Assembly: GCF_004803635.1 (NCBI RefSeq)
Contig: NZ_SSWX01000029.1
Span: 3,964-38,576, forward strand
DNA from: Lampropedia aestuarii
Lineage (GTDB): Bacteria; Pseudomonadota; Gammaproteobacteria; Burkholderiales; Burkholderiaceae_C
Reading direction: 5' to 3'
Length of the DNA: 34,613 bases
The position numbers were made by a program, and so were the translations under genes. Of the stretch, positions 29,206 to 34,613 are shown in pieces. The stretch's first letter is position 1; the number at the start of each line of letters is the position of its first letter. The notes under the pieces were generated by a model. The model did no database searches and was not told where the DNA came from. It saw nothing but the letters and a program-made list of their open reading frames with translations.

Positions 29206-29432
29206 TCATGCGATTTGCTCCCGTTTGTAGGACTCTATAACGCTGCGCATCACCTCTCTGGCTTCAAACAATGCCCAGCTTCTGCGAGGAATATGATCAC
29301 ACGAATCTCGACAGGTAGGTGACCTGGCCTTACGATCCATGTGCTCGAGCAGCTGAATCGAAAAATCTGAGTGCTGCACCTCGCGAAGAGCATTTGGGGG
29401 TGCAAAAAGACAGATCGACTAACATTGGCCAT
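29206..29432 (-). pseudogene. Small unknown gene, apparently frameshifted in a G5 run
   Basis: An ATG at 29432 has a clear GAGG site 5 nt upstream and begins MANVSRSVFLHP. At the five-base G run on the plus strand (29396-29400) the reading continues convincingly in another frame: PNALREVQHSDFSIQLLEHM, then RRSWALFEAREVMRSVIE and KREQIA before a stop at 29206. Restoring one base would give a charged protein of about 75 residues. The second half has a stop at 29419-29421 in its own frame and no good internal start, which supports a frameshift over a separate gene. I do not recognise the family. It lies on the same strand as the helicase gene and 236 nt beyond it. A sequencing error in the run is possible. 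Confidence 0.45.
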
Positions 29433-29667
29433 GAAGACCTCATAGAACTTACACCGCCAGCCGTAGCTAAGACAAGTTACCGAAACTGTGCAGACCAATA
29501 CCAGCGCTATCGATTTGATCGCCTCCACGGAACCCGCTGTAATTCCATTTGATTAAGCCGGGATTGACTATCGATAATTGCCCTTATCAATAGCAACTGC
29601 CACACAGGCACAGCCATCAAGTCATGGCTGTGCCCAAGCTAGTTGCCCGCTATCTTCATCGAGTCGC
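29433..29667. other. Gap between helicase gene and small pseudogene
   Basis: I see no convincing coding sequence here. The stretch holds the strong hairpin at 29607-29634 and the ribosome site of the small frameshifted gene. A longer minus-strand frame (92 codons, from a GTG at 29528) covers part of it but looks like a read-through of the frameshifted gene. Confidence 0.4.
29607..29634 (-). terminator. Strong hairpin downstream of the UvrD-like gene
   Basis: GGCACAGCCAT and ATGGCTGTGCC form perfect 11-nt arms around a 6-nt loop, with further outer complementarity (GCAACT/AGTTGC). It starts about 34 nt after the helicase stop at 29668. No T-run follows on either strand, so it is a plausible transcript end rather than a textbook intrinsic terminator. 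Confidence 0.5.
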
Positions 29668-31539
29668 TTAACTTGATGCTCTCAGGGCCACCCTCCTCAT
29701 CTTGCTATGCAGTTTTTTGGGCTTCAAAAACGAGCTCTGTTCAACACAAGCTCTCACCTCCCGCACGGCCCCATGCGACGACGGGTACGTATGCGGGTGA
29801 CACACAAACGCCGTTGTTTCAATGGCGCGTGAAGCAGCCACATAAAACAGCCTCCTTTCCTCCGCCAGCAATGTGTCAGTAGTCGCCCTCCAACTCGGCA
29901 ACACCCCCTCGGTCATGCCCACAACAATCACATGGCGCCACTCGCCCCCCTTGGCTCTATGGATGGTGCTTGTTATTACGCCTTGCCTGGCATCAGCAGC
30001 ACGTACTTTTTTCAGCAGCTCCGCAGCATTTTCACACTGCCGCGCAACCACCTCCCACCGCGCCAATTCATGTCGAATATGGGTTACCGCCTCCCCGCCT
30101 TGGCCTCGACGTATCAGCCAGCAATAGGCTTTCCAGCAACCAATAAAACGCCCCTCACAACTCGTTGAACGAAAACCCGAGCGCAGTCGTTTCGTGATCT
30201 CTTGGATATCCCCATCAAGGAAAGGACGTTTGAGACGGGTCGCGCACACCCCTCGAATCTTGGACTCAAAAACTTCTTTGTCCGAGTATTTCTCCGCAAC
30301 GGCCATCAGTTGCGCTACCGCTTCAATATCACTCAAATCACGCTCAAGACCAAGGCGTTGCGTTTGAATAGCACGCATAAGCAGCGCCGACTCAAAGGGT
30401 GCCAGCACCGCTTTTTCTCTTGCCATGATGCAAATGTCTTGCGGTAAACAACCTGCATCAAGCAACCGTTGAACCTTCCCGCCTACTGAGTTGTAAGCCC
30501 GATATGCACTATCAGCAATCACTCGGGTCAACGCTTGCTGGTCTGGTGCATCCTGAGATAGCGCTTCGATTGAACCGCCCTCCACGAATGCATTCAAAAA
30601 ATCCACATGTGGGTGATTCAATCGATATGACTTTGGCAATGACAACGTCTCAACGCCTTTCATCCACTGAGTCAAGGCGGAATACCTACCTCCCCCGAAA
30701 GAGTAAATAGCCTGGTTTGGGTCACCAAAAACCATTAGGCTGCCAACCCTCTCTCCCACCTCCACCAGTAATCGAGTTTGCAGGGGTGAACAATCCTGGT
30801 ACTCATCTACCAACACATGCCGTATGTTTTTCAAATCCCCCTTCCCTGCCCGCATTGCATCAAGCGCCTGGACAATCAAATCTGAATGGTCCCATTTTTT
30901 CCTCTTGCGCTTTTCTTCCCCATACGCTCTAGCAACTGCTTCAACTGTTGCCGCCCTTCTTTCCAAGTGCCTAAAGCCAAAATTAGCAATCGTTTCTTTG
31001 GCCTTGCCTCCACTGACAGCCATCAAGTCAATGCACTGCAGCAGTTGCAGCAAACCTTCGTTGTTTGAGCGCACTCCTTTAAGAAAAGCTTGTCGCAGTG
31101 TCCGCCTCGCTTTAGGCAACTTATTAGCTGCTTCGTACACTTGCTCAAGCGCGCTCTGAACCAATTGCCTCCGAGCCTTTTCGCCCAAAAACTCGCTCTT
31201 ATTTTTCTGGCCACCTAAGTGCAGGGAGAGCGAGTGAATAGTTTTCACCCTAACCTTTCTGAGATCAACGTTTCGTTCTCGCTCGCTCTGACATTCCTGC
31301 CGCATGGCTAACTTTACCTTCACGTTGTTGACGGCAGAATTTGAAAAACTCAGTACAAGAATTTGGTCAGGGCTGCACGGTACCTCTGCTTTCTGCACAA
31401 GGTGCAAAACCCTCTGGAGTAATGTTGATGTCTTTCCACTCCCTGGCCCTGCCAAAACTTCAGTGAAGGAATGGGACGTCTGGACTATGGCTTTTTGATA
31501 GCTATTGAGAGCGATCGTAAGTGTTGTCTGATGATTCAT
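29668..31539 (-). CDS. UvrD/Rep-family superfamily 1 DNA helicase
   Basis: 623 residues from the ATG at 31539; an upstream ATG at 31626 would add 29 residues unlike the family and has no ribosome site, although the one for 31539 is also weak. UvrD/Rep enzymes unwind DNA 3' to 5' using ATP. All key motifs are visible: Q-motif-like LNSYQKAI, motif I AGPGSGKTSTLLQRV (K36), Ia LSFSNSAVNNVK, II VLVDEYQDCSPLQTRLL (D245-D249), III LMVFGDPNQAIYSFGGG, IV SYRLNHPHVDFLN, V STIHRAKGGEWRHVIVVG (about 520) and VI RRLFYVAASRA (about 563). It is shorter than UvrD or PcrA (about 720 residues) and lacks their C-terminal extension. It follows a replication-initiator-like gene on the same strand, fitting a dedicated helicase for plasmid- or phage-like replication; a repair or defence role is the alternative. 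Confidence 0.88.
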   Translation of the reverse strand: MNHQTTLTIALNSYQKAIVQTSHSFTEVLAGPGSGKTSTLLQRVLHLVQKAEVPCSPDQILVLSFSNSAVNNVKVKLAMRQECQSERERNVDLRKVRVKTIHSLSLHLGGQKNKSEFLGEKARRQLVQSALEQVYEAANKLPKARRTLRQAFLKGVRSNNEGLLQLLQCIDLMAVSGGKAKETIANFGFRHLERRAATVEAVARAYGEEKRKRKKWDHSDLIVQALDAMRAGKGDLKNIRHVLVDEYQDCSPLQTRLLVEVGERVGSLMVFGDPNQAIYSFGGGRYSALTQWMKGVETLSLPKSYRLNHPHVDFLNAFVEGGSIEALSQDAPDQQALTRVIADSAYRAYNSVGGKVQRLLDAGCLPQDICIMAREKAVLAPFESALLMRAIQTQRLGLERDLSDIEAVAQLMAVAEKYSDKEVFESKIRGVCATRLKRPFLDGDIQEITKRLRSGFRSTSCEGRFIGCWKAYCWLIRRGQGGEAVTHIRHELARWEVVARQCENAAELLKKVRAADARQGVITSTIHRAKGGEWRHVIVVGMTEGVLPSWRATTDTLLAEERRLFYVAASRAIETTAFVCHPHTYPSSHGAVREVRACVEQSSFLKPKKLHSKMRRVALRASS

Positions 31540-31776
31540 TTTGAAAGCTATTAAGAAAAGGTTGGAATGAAGCTTTTGCGTGAAAATGCATGAACATTCG
31601 TCCCATGCATTTCGCTTTTTTCGCATGCACTAGCTGCATGAAATGCTGCATAAAGGCCTTAGACAAGGCTGTAGCTGCCTCAAACATGCTGTTAGTGCAA
31701 TCGCTGTGTGTGGGGTGGTAGGAAAAAATTCATACCTATATCAGTACAGCTTTAGCTGCCACCCAACACCAATGAT
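31540..31776. repeat. Repeat-rich gap between initiator-like and helicase genes
   Basis: Reading outward from the initiator stop: CTGCCACCC (31756-31764) can pair with GGGTGGTAG near 31711-31719 (one G-T pair), closing a large stem-loop. Further on is CATGCA-CTAGC-TGCATG (31624-31640), with several more ATGCA/TGCAT copies and a GCATTTC/GAAATGC pair between 31590 and 31655. A 61-codon frame crosses the area but its repetitive Met/His/Ala content mirrors the DNA repeats, so I do not call it. The stretch may hold an operator, a terminator or part of an origin. Confidence 0.4.
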
Positions 31777-32628
31777 TTACAGGCGGTTGCGGCTCCTCAC
31801 CTGCGCATCACACTTCCATGTGAGCCACTCAAGTAGGTCTACTCTTTTGATTCTTTTCAGCCACTGACTGTCAGTGTTAGCCTTGGCATTTAGAGATTCC
31901 ATTGCCGCTTCCTGCAACCACTGATTCGCCGCATTAGTCAGCATCCTGTCGCTCACCTCGACTGACCGTTGGCTGTGCTTTCTGACCAGCGCTCCGAGGT
32001 CCTTCTTCTTGCTTGGCAAACAAGGGACATGGACTAGATCTCTAAACAATCGCTCATGATCGAAATTCAGAAGATCCCTAATTGTTCGTATACCTAATGA
32101 AGTCAATTGCGGAGCCCCTCTCACACGAAATTCAATGTGTGTACGAAATGGAAACCGAGATATGTACTCTTGCCCAACATTTCGCAAAGGACGATCTGAA
32201 TAGATCACCAATTTTTTTTGACCCAGCAGTTTCCCAAAGTACCTCGTCGTTTCGTCGGCTTCACCTATGTAAACTCTCGTGTCGGCACCAAGATGCTTGA
32301 TCACGATTGACCTTTCAAGCTCACGCTTTAGCCAGTCAGCATCTTTCTGCTCGGCCCATAAAACATCTAATGCAAACTCTACGTAAGCCACCTCAACACG
32401 ACTCAATCGCGTGGCAAGCTCTAGCGCACGCAGCTCACCCTCTCCAGGCTGAAGCAAATCAAAATTGCACTTGAACTCTCTGTGGAAGCGAATAGTCGCC
32501 TCATTTTTTCTTGCACGAGCAATGTTGTGCAGGTCAATGTCCGCATGGTTCGCCCTGATCTTCACTCGGTCGAAGTAAAAAATTCCGGGGGTTGCAAGAA
32601 GTGCAATGGAAGTATGTGAGTTCATCAT
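31777..32628 (-). CDS. Putative phage/plasmid replication initiator-like protein
   Basis: 283 residues. The ATG at 32628 overlaps the upstream stop as ATGA; the next codon is also ATG. No signal peptide or membrane segment. The pattern resembles replication proteins of filamentous-phage/plasmid type (RstA or gpII/CRI-like): LSRVEVAYVEFALDVLW, then TRYFGKLLGQKKLVIYSD, then THIEFRVRG followed by LGIRTIRDLLNFDHERLF. These match the 'R.D.A.D', 'YFG....K...YdK', 'R.E.RlrG' order of those families, in which the initiator nicks the double-strand origin. I do not see a classical HUH motif, so the assignment rests on overall pattern. The C-terminus (WLKRIKRVDLLEWLTWKC) is basic and probably DNA-binding. 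The UvrD-like helicase next in line supports a replication role, since rolling-circle initiators recruit that helicase type. Confidence 0.5.
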   Translation of the reverse strand: MMNSHTSIALLATPGIFYFDRVKIRANHADIDLHNIARARKNEATIRFHREFKCNFDLLQPGEGELRALELATRLSRVEVAYVEFALDVLWAEQKDADWLKRELERSIVIKHLGADTRVYIGEADETTRYFGKLLGQKKLVIYSDRPLRNVGQEYISRFPFRTHIEFRVRGAPQLTSLGIRTIRDLLNFDHERLFRDLVHVPCLPSKKKDLGALVRKHSQRSVEVSDRMLTNAANQWLQEAAMESLNAKANTDSQWLKRIKRVDLLEWLTWKCDAQVRSRNRL

Positions 32629-33323
32629 GCTGCACGCCCCTTCGTCAGCAACCAGTCCCTGTAGCGCTCTGCATCGGTCAATGTCAACTTACGTTGCGGA
32701 CCACGTTTTTTTGGGGCTTTCGACTCCTTAGGCACACCTGACTCAGGCGCAGCAGTCTCACCAAAAACTGAGTACAAGGGGCATTCTTTATTTTTTAAAT
32801 CTCGATTCACCGACGCAACAGACCTCCCCGCAAGTGTGCAAAGTTCATTCATACCAATGATTACCACTTGACCAATCTCTTCGAATTGCTTTGCACGCTT
32901 TAAATTTTCAAACGCAAGCTTTTCCCTATCGTCTTTAGAAGACTTCCTAGGCTGATTCTCCTTTTTCGGCACCTCAACCAATTCCTCTGAAATGCTAGGT
33001 TCTGCTGCTTGATTAGAAGGCACTGGAGTCCTTTTCTTCACCACCCCCTTCAATCCAAAAAGATTGCCTTCCCCCTTATCCCACTCAAACCTCTCAAGCA
33101 GGCTTTGTTCATGCGCCTTGAGGCTGAACCGAGGCGATTTACTCACCTTTCGAATCTCAATCTTGCCATTTGATTTCGTCAATCGATAACAAATACCGAT
33201 AACAGTCAAAACCTCACGGCCTGTCTCTACTACGTACGCTCCTAGCCTCTTCTTGGTCCACCGAACAACACTTGTTGGTTCGGCTCTTTGAATGTTTGAA
33301 TTTGACTGTTTTTCATTGCTCAT
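32625..33323 (-). CDS. Basic putative helix-turn-helix protein of the replication module
   Basis: 232 residues from the ATG at 33323, which has GGAG 7 nt upstream; an earlier start at 33377 adds 18 residues that look non-coding. The N-terminal part (VVRWTKKRLGAYVVETGREV, IGICYRLTKSNGKIEIRKV) looks like a small beta-rich domain. A Lys/Glu/Ser-rich linker covers about residues 90-145. A putative helix-turn-helix follows: MNELCTLAGRSVASVNRDLK (about 157-176). The tail is Lys/Arg-rich (KAPKKRGPQRKLTLTDAERY). It overlaps the initiator-like gene by ATGA, so the two are translated together. A repressor, copy-number or origin-binding role is an inference; I do not recognise the family. The palindrome 40 nt upstream is a candidate operator. 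Confidence 0.65.
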   Translation of the reverse strand: MSNEKQSNSNIQRAEPTSVVRWTKKRLGAYVVETGREVLTVIGICYRLTKSNGKIEIRKVSKSPRFSLKAHEQSLLERFEWDKGEGNLFGLKGVVKKRTPVPSNQAAEPSISEELVEVPKKENQPRKSSKDDREKLAFENLKRAKQFEEIGQVVIIGMNELCTLAGRSVASVNRDLKNKECPLYSVFGETAAPESGVPKESKAPKKRGPQRKLTLTDAERYRDWLLTKGRAA

Positions 33324-33362
33324 GCTGAGGCTCCAATAAATGAGCGCCTGAAGGAAATCAAT

Positions 33363-33380
33363 CATGTGCACCAGCACATG
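33363..33380. promoter_or_regulatory. Palindrome upstream of the HTH/initiator operon
   Basis: CATGTGC-ACCA-GCACATG: perfect 7-nt arms with a 4-nt centre, 40 bp before the start of the HTH-type gene. This is the usual place for an autoregulatory operator. It shares the CATG-edged form of the palindrome at 31624-31640. Confidence 0.45.
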
Positions 33381-33418
33381 CAGCCATCAAGCAAGGAGCC
33401 TTTACAGCGCAGAATTTG

Positions 33419-33490
33419 ACAAAGTTTTTTGCTATTTTTAAAATTAAAAAAGGATAATAAATTTTAAAAAATATTTTTTCCTTTATTTTT
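33419..33490. promoter_or_regulatory. Very AT-rich tract upstream of the replication module
   Basis: The 60 bases 33421-33480 contain only 6 G or C. The tract includes the perfect palindrome AAAAAATATTTTTT (33466-33479). It may be a promoter/UP-element zone or a DNA-unwinding element for the adjacent replication genes; I see no clean -35/-10 pair and no iterons. Confidence 0.35.
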
Positions 33491-33598
33491 CAATCCATGT
33501 ACTTTGCGCTCATACGCCCTCCTAGGGGCTGATGTCAGCAGCAAATCGATCCGTGCAATGCAAAAGTCACTCAACTTCCTTGGCGGACAAGCCCCCTC
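33464..33598 (-). other. Possible 3' end of a gene cut by the IS3 element
   Basis: Read leftward from the putative IS end, the frame encodes GACPPRKLSDFCIARIDLLL, then TSAPRRAYERKVHG and a Lys-rich end, stopping at 33464. It looks like the C-terminus of a protein whose start was lost at the insertion, but part of it lies in the AT-rich tract and a plus-strand frame competes. I do not recognise it. Confidence 0.2.
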
Positions 33599-33669
33599 TG
33601 TCAGAATAGTTGGAACCTCTGTCAATCTTAGAGATTCAATTTCCAACCAGGGGCAGCGAGAAGATTTGT

Positions 33670-34161
33670 ATGAAGTATTCCCCCGAGCGTCGCGAAGCGA
33701 TATTGGCCAAATTGCAAGCGCCTTACAACCGCACAGTCAGTGAGCTGGCCAGTGAGGAAGGGTTATCAGCCGCGACGCTGTACAACTGGCGCCAACAGGC
33801 GCGCAGTACCGGGCGTCTGTTGCCCAACGTGTGTGCGAATAGTGAAGGCTGGAGCTCGCAGCAAAAATTCAATGCAGTGCTGGAAACAGCGGCATTGACC
33901 GAAGAGGAGCTGGCTGAGTACTGCAGGCGTCGTGGTTTATATCCTGAGCAGATCCGTCGCTGGCGTGCCAGTTGTGAGCAGGCCAATGATCGTCTAGACC
34001 AAGTGAGTGCTCAGCATTCGCAAACAAGCAAGGCTGAGCGCAAGCGCATCCGAGAGCTTGAGCAAGCGCTGCGCCGTAAAGACGCTGCATTGGCTGAAAC
34101 CGCAGCTCTGCTGGTTTTGCGAAAAAAAATCCAGGCGATCTGGGGGGACGAGGAAGAATGA
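33670..34161 (+). CDS. IS3-family transposase OrfA
   Basis: 163 residues from the ATG at 33670; a TTG at 33610 would add 20 residues lying in the element's end. OrfA provides DNA binding for IS3 transposition. An N-terminal helix-turn-helix (NRTVSELASEEGLSAATLYN) follows MKYSPERREAILAKL. A second HTH-like unit (LTEEELAEYCRRRGLYPEQI) lies near residues 75-95. A C-terminal leucine-zipper-type coiled coil (IRELEQALRRKDAALAETAA) serves for OrfA/OrfAB pairing. Its stop overlaps the orfB start as ATGA. It seems intact and has a normal, somewhat long size for the family. Confidence 0.85.
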   Translation: MKYSPERREAILAKLQAPYNRTVSELASEEGLSAATLYNWRQQARSTGRLLPNVCANSEGWSSQQKFNAVLETAALTEEELAEYCRRRGLYPEQIRRWRASCEQANDRLDQVSAQHSQTSKAERKRIRELEQALRRKDAALAETAALLVLRKKIQAIWGDEEE

Positions 34162-34604
34162 CCAATGCCGCAGATCGCCGTCATATAGTGCAGTTGGTCA
34201 ATGAAGCGTGGACTGCCGGTGCACGGCTGAGCCGTGTTTGTAAAGAGCTGGGAATTGGGCAGAACAGCTATCGACGTTGGGCAGGGGGAACTGAGGACCA
34301 GCGCCCCCATGCAACTCGTGCAACACCCGGCCATGCCTTGACTCAAGAGGAGCGTCAGGCGGTGCTGGACGTCTGCCGTCAGCCGCAGTTTGCGAGCTTG
34401 CCGCCTGCACAGATCGTGGCTCGATTGCTCGATGAGCAGCAGCGCCATCTGGCCTCAGAGTCAAGCTTCTATCGCATCCTTCATGCTGCTGGCCAGCAGC
34501 AGCGCCGTGGTCGCCAGGCGGCACCTCGGCGCAAAGGAGCACCGCGTCGCCATCGTGCCGACCATCCCAATGCAGTATGGAGTGAATCGACCAGGGTTTT
34601 ATAG
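34158..34604 (+). pseudogene. Truncated IS3-family transposase OrfB
   Basis: 148 codons from the ATG overlapping the orfA stop. The first 135 or so residues match the N-terminal part of IS3 OrfB: helical HTH_21-like LSRVCKELGIGQNSYRRW, then LASESSFYRILHAAGQQQ and RRHRADHPNAVWS. In the family the next residues start the catalytic core (a WSWDIT-type motif with the first Asp). Here the sequence changes to ESTRVL and stops, so the whole DDE domain is missing. Either another insertion or deletion cuts the gene at about 34585, or a recombination joined unrelated DNA. A functional product is unlikely. Confidence 0.75.
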
Positions 34605-34613
34605 ATAGTTCGC

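Larger units (their letters stand above)
33599..34613 (+). mobile_element. IS3-family element, left part (right end not seen)
   Basis: It carries orfA and the start of orfB of an IS3-type transposase. A left end is proposed at TGTCAGAATAGTTGG (33599), 71 bp before orfA. CCTCTGTCA occurs twice 21 bp apart (33595-33603, 33616-33624), one copy straddling that boundary, as in a transposase-binding end region. orfB stops at 34604, well before the catalytic domain, so the element is broken or the sequence changes to another element near 34585. No right inverted repeat lies within the window. Confidence 0.65.

Noticed and set aside
29250-29528. Minus-strand frame of 92 codons starting with a hydrophobic stretch.
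   Set aside because: Its second half is out of phase with the more convincing coding frame ending at 29206; it starts at GTG and is best explained as read-through of the frameshifted small gene.
31502-31687. Minus-strand frame of 61 codons between the initiator-like and helicase genes.
   Set aside because: No ribosome site, it overlaps the helicase start, and its Met/His/Ala repeats follow from ATGCA-type DNA repeats.
33504-33743. Plus-strand frame of 79 codons crossing the IS3 left end.
   Set aside because: It spans the presumed host/IS boundary and overlaps orfA in another frame.
1-34613. The window's two ends share TAGTTCGC (positions 5-12 and 34606-34613), hinting at a circular or duplicated junction.
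   Set aside because: Eight bases is too short, the left copy is inside a YD codon pattern, and no longer overlap is seen.

Overview
The window looks like a chromosomal accessory region of a Gram-negative bacterium, most likely a betaproteobacterium of the order Burkholderiales. This is inferred from the moderate G+C content, the Sec-type signal peptides, the style of the IS21-family transposase and the Pro-then-hydrophobic-then-basic C-terminal tail. I found no rRNA, tRNA or CRISPR array.

Region A (1-26283, all minus strand) is one very long apparent operon, read right to left. It starts with a 136-residue exported protein that has a GspC/PilP-like core. An ATGA overlap leads into a 5562-residue exported protein. 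That giant carries an HExxH metallopeptidase-like head, a QW-motif alpha-toroid, CARDB-like, FlgD-like, Ig-like and FN3-like repeats, two propeller-like segments and a C-terminal membrane/sorting-type tail. After 35 nt comes a 2338-residue exported RHS/YD protein whose transglutaminase-like domain lacks the catalytic Cys. After another 56 nt comes a second YD-repeat protein with its own signal peptide, which runs off the left edge. The YD sequence at the end of one RHS protein resembles the start of the next, so one RHS array appears to be split between two exported polypeptides. This surface/secretion operon is the best candidate for an undescribed system.

Region B (26284-29667) is a junction. 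It holds a 3' remnant of a second gene with the same C-terminal tail as the giant, then a complete IS21-family element (26675-29170, istA and istB) with no visible target duplication, then a small gene that seems frameshifted in a run of five G, then a hairpin.

Region C (29668-33323, minus strand) is a plasmid- or phage-like replication module. A basic putative HTH protein overlaps by ATGA with a protein resembling phage/plasmid replication initiators, and a UvrD/Rep-family helicase follows. A 14-nt palindromic repeat and a stretch of about 10 percent G+C lie upstream of the module, and a cluster of ATGCA-type inverted repeats lies inside it.

Region D (33599-34613) is the left part of an IS3-family element: orfA is intact and orfB is cut off before the DDE domain.
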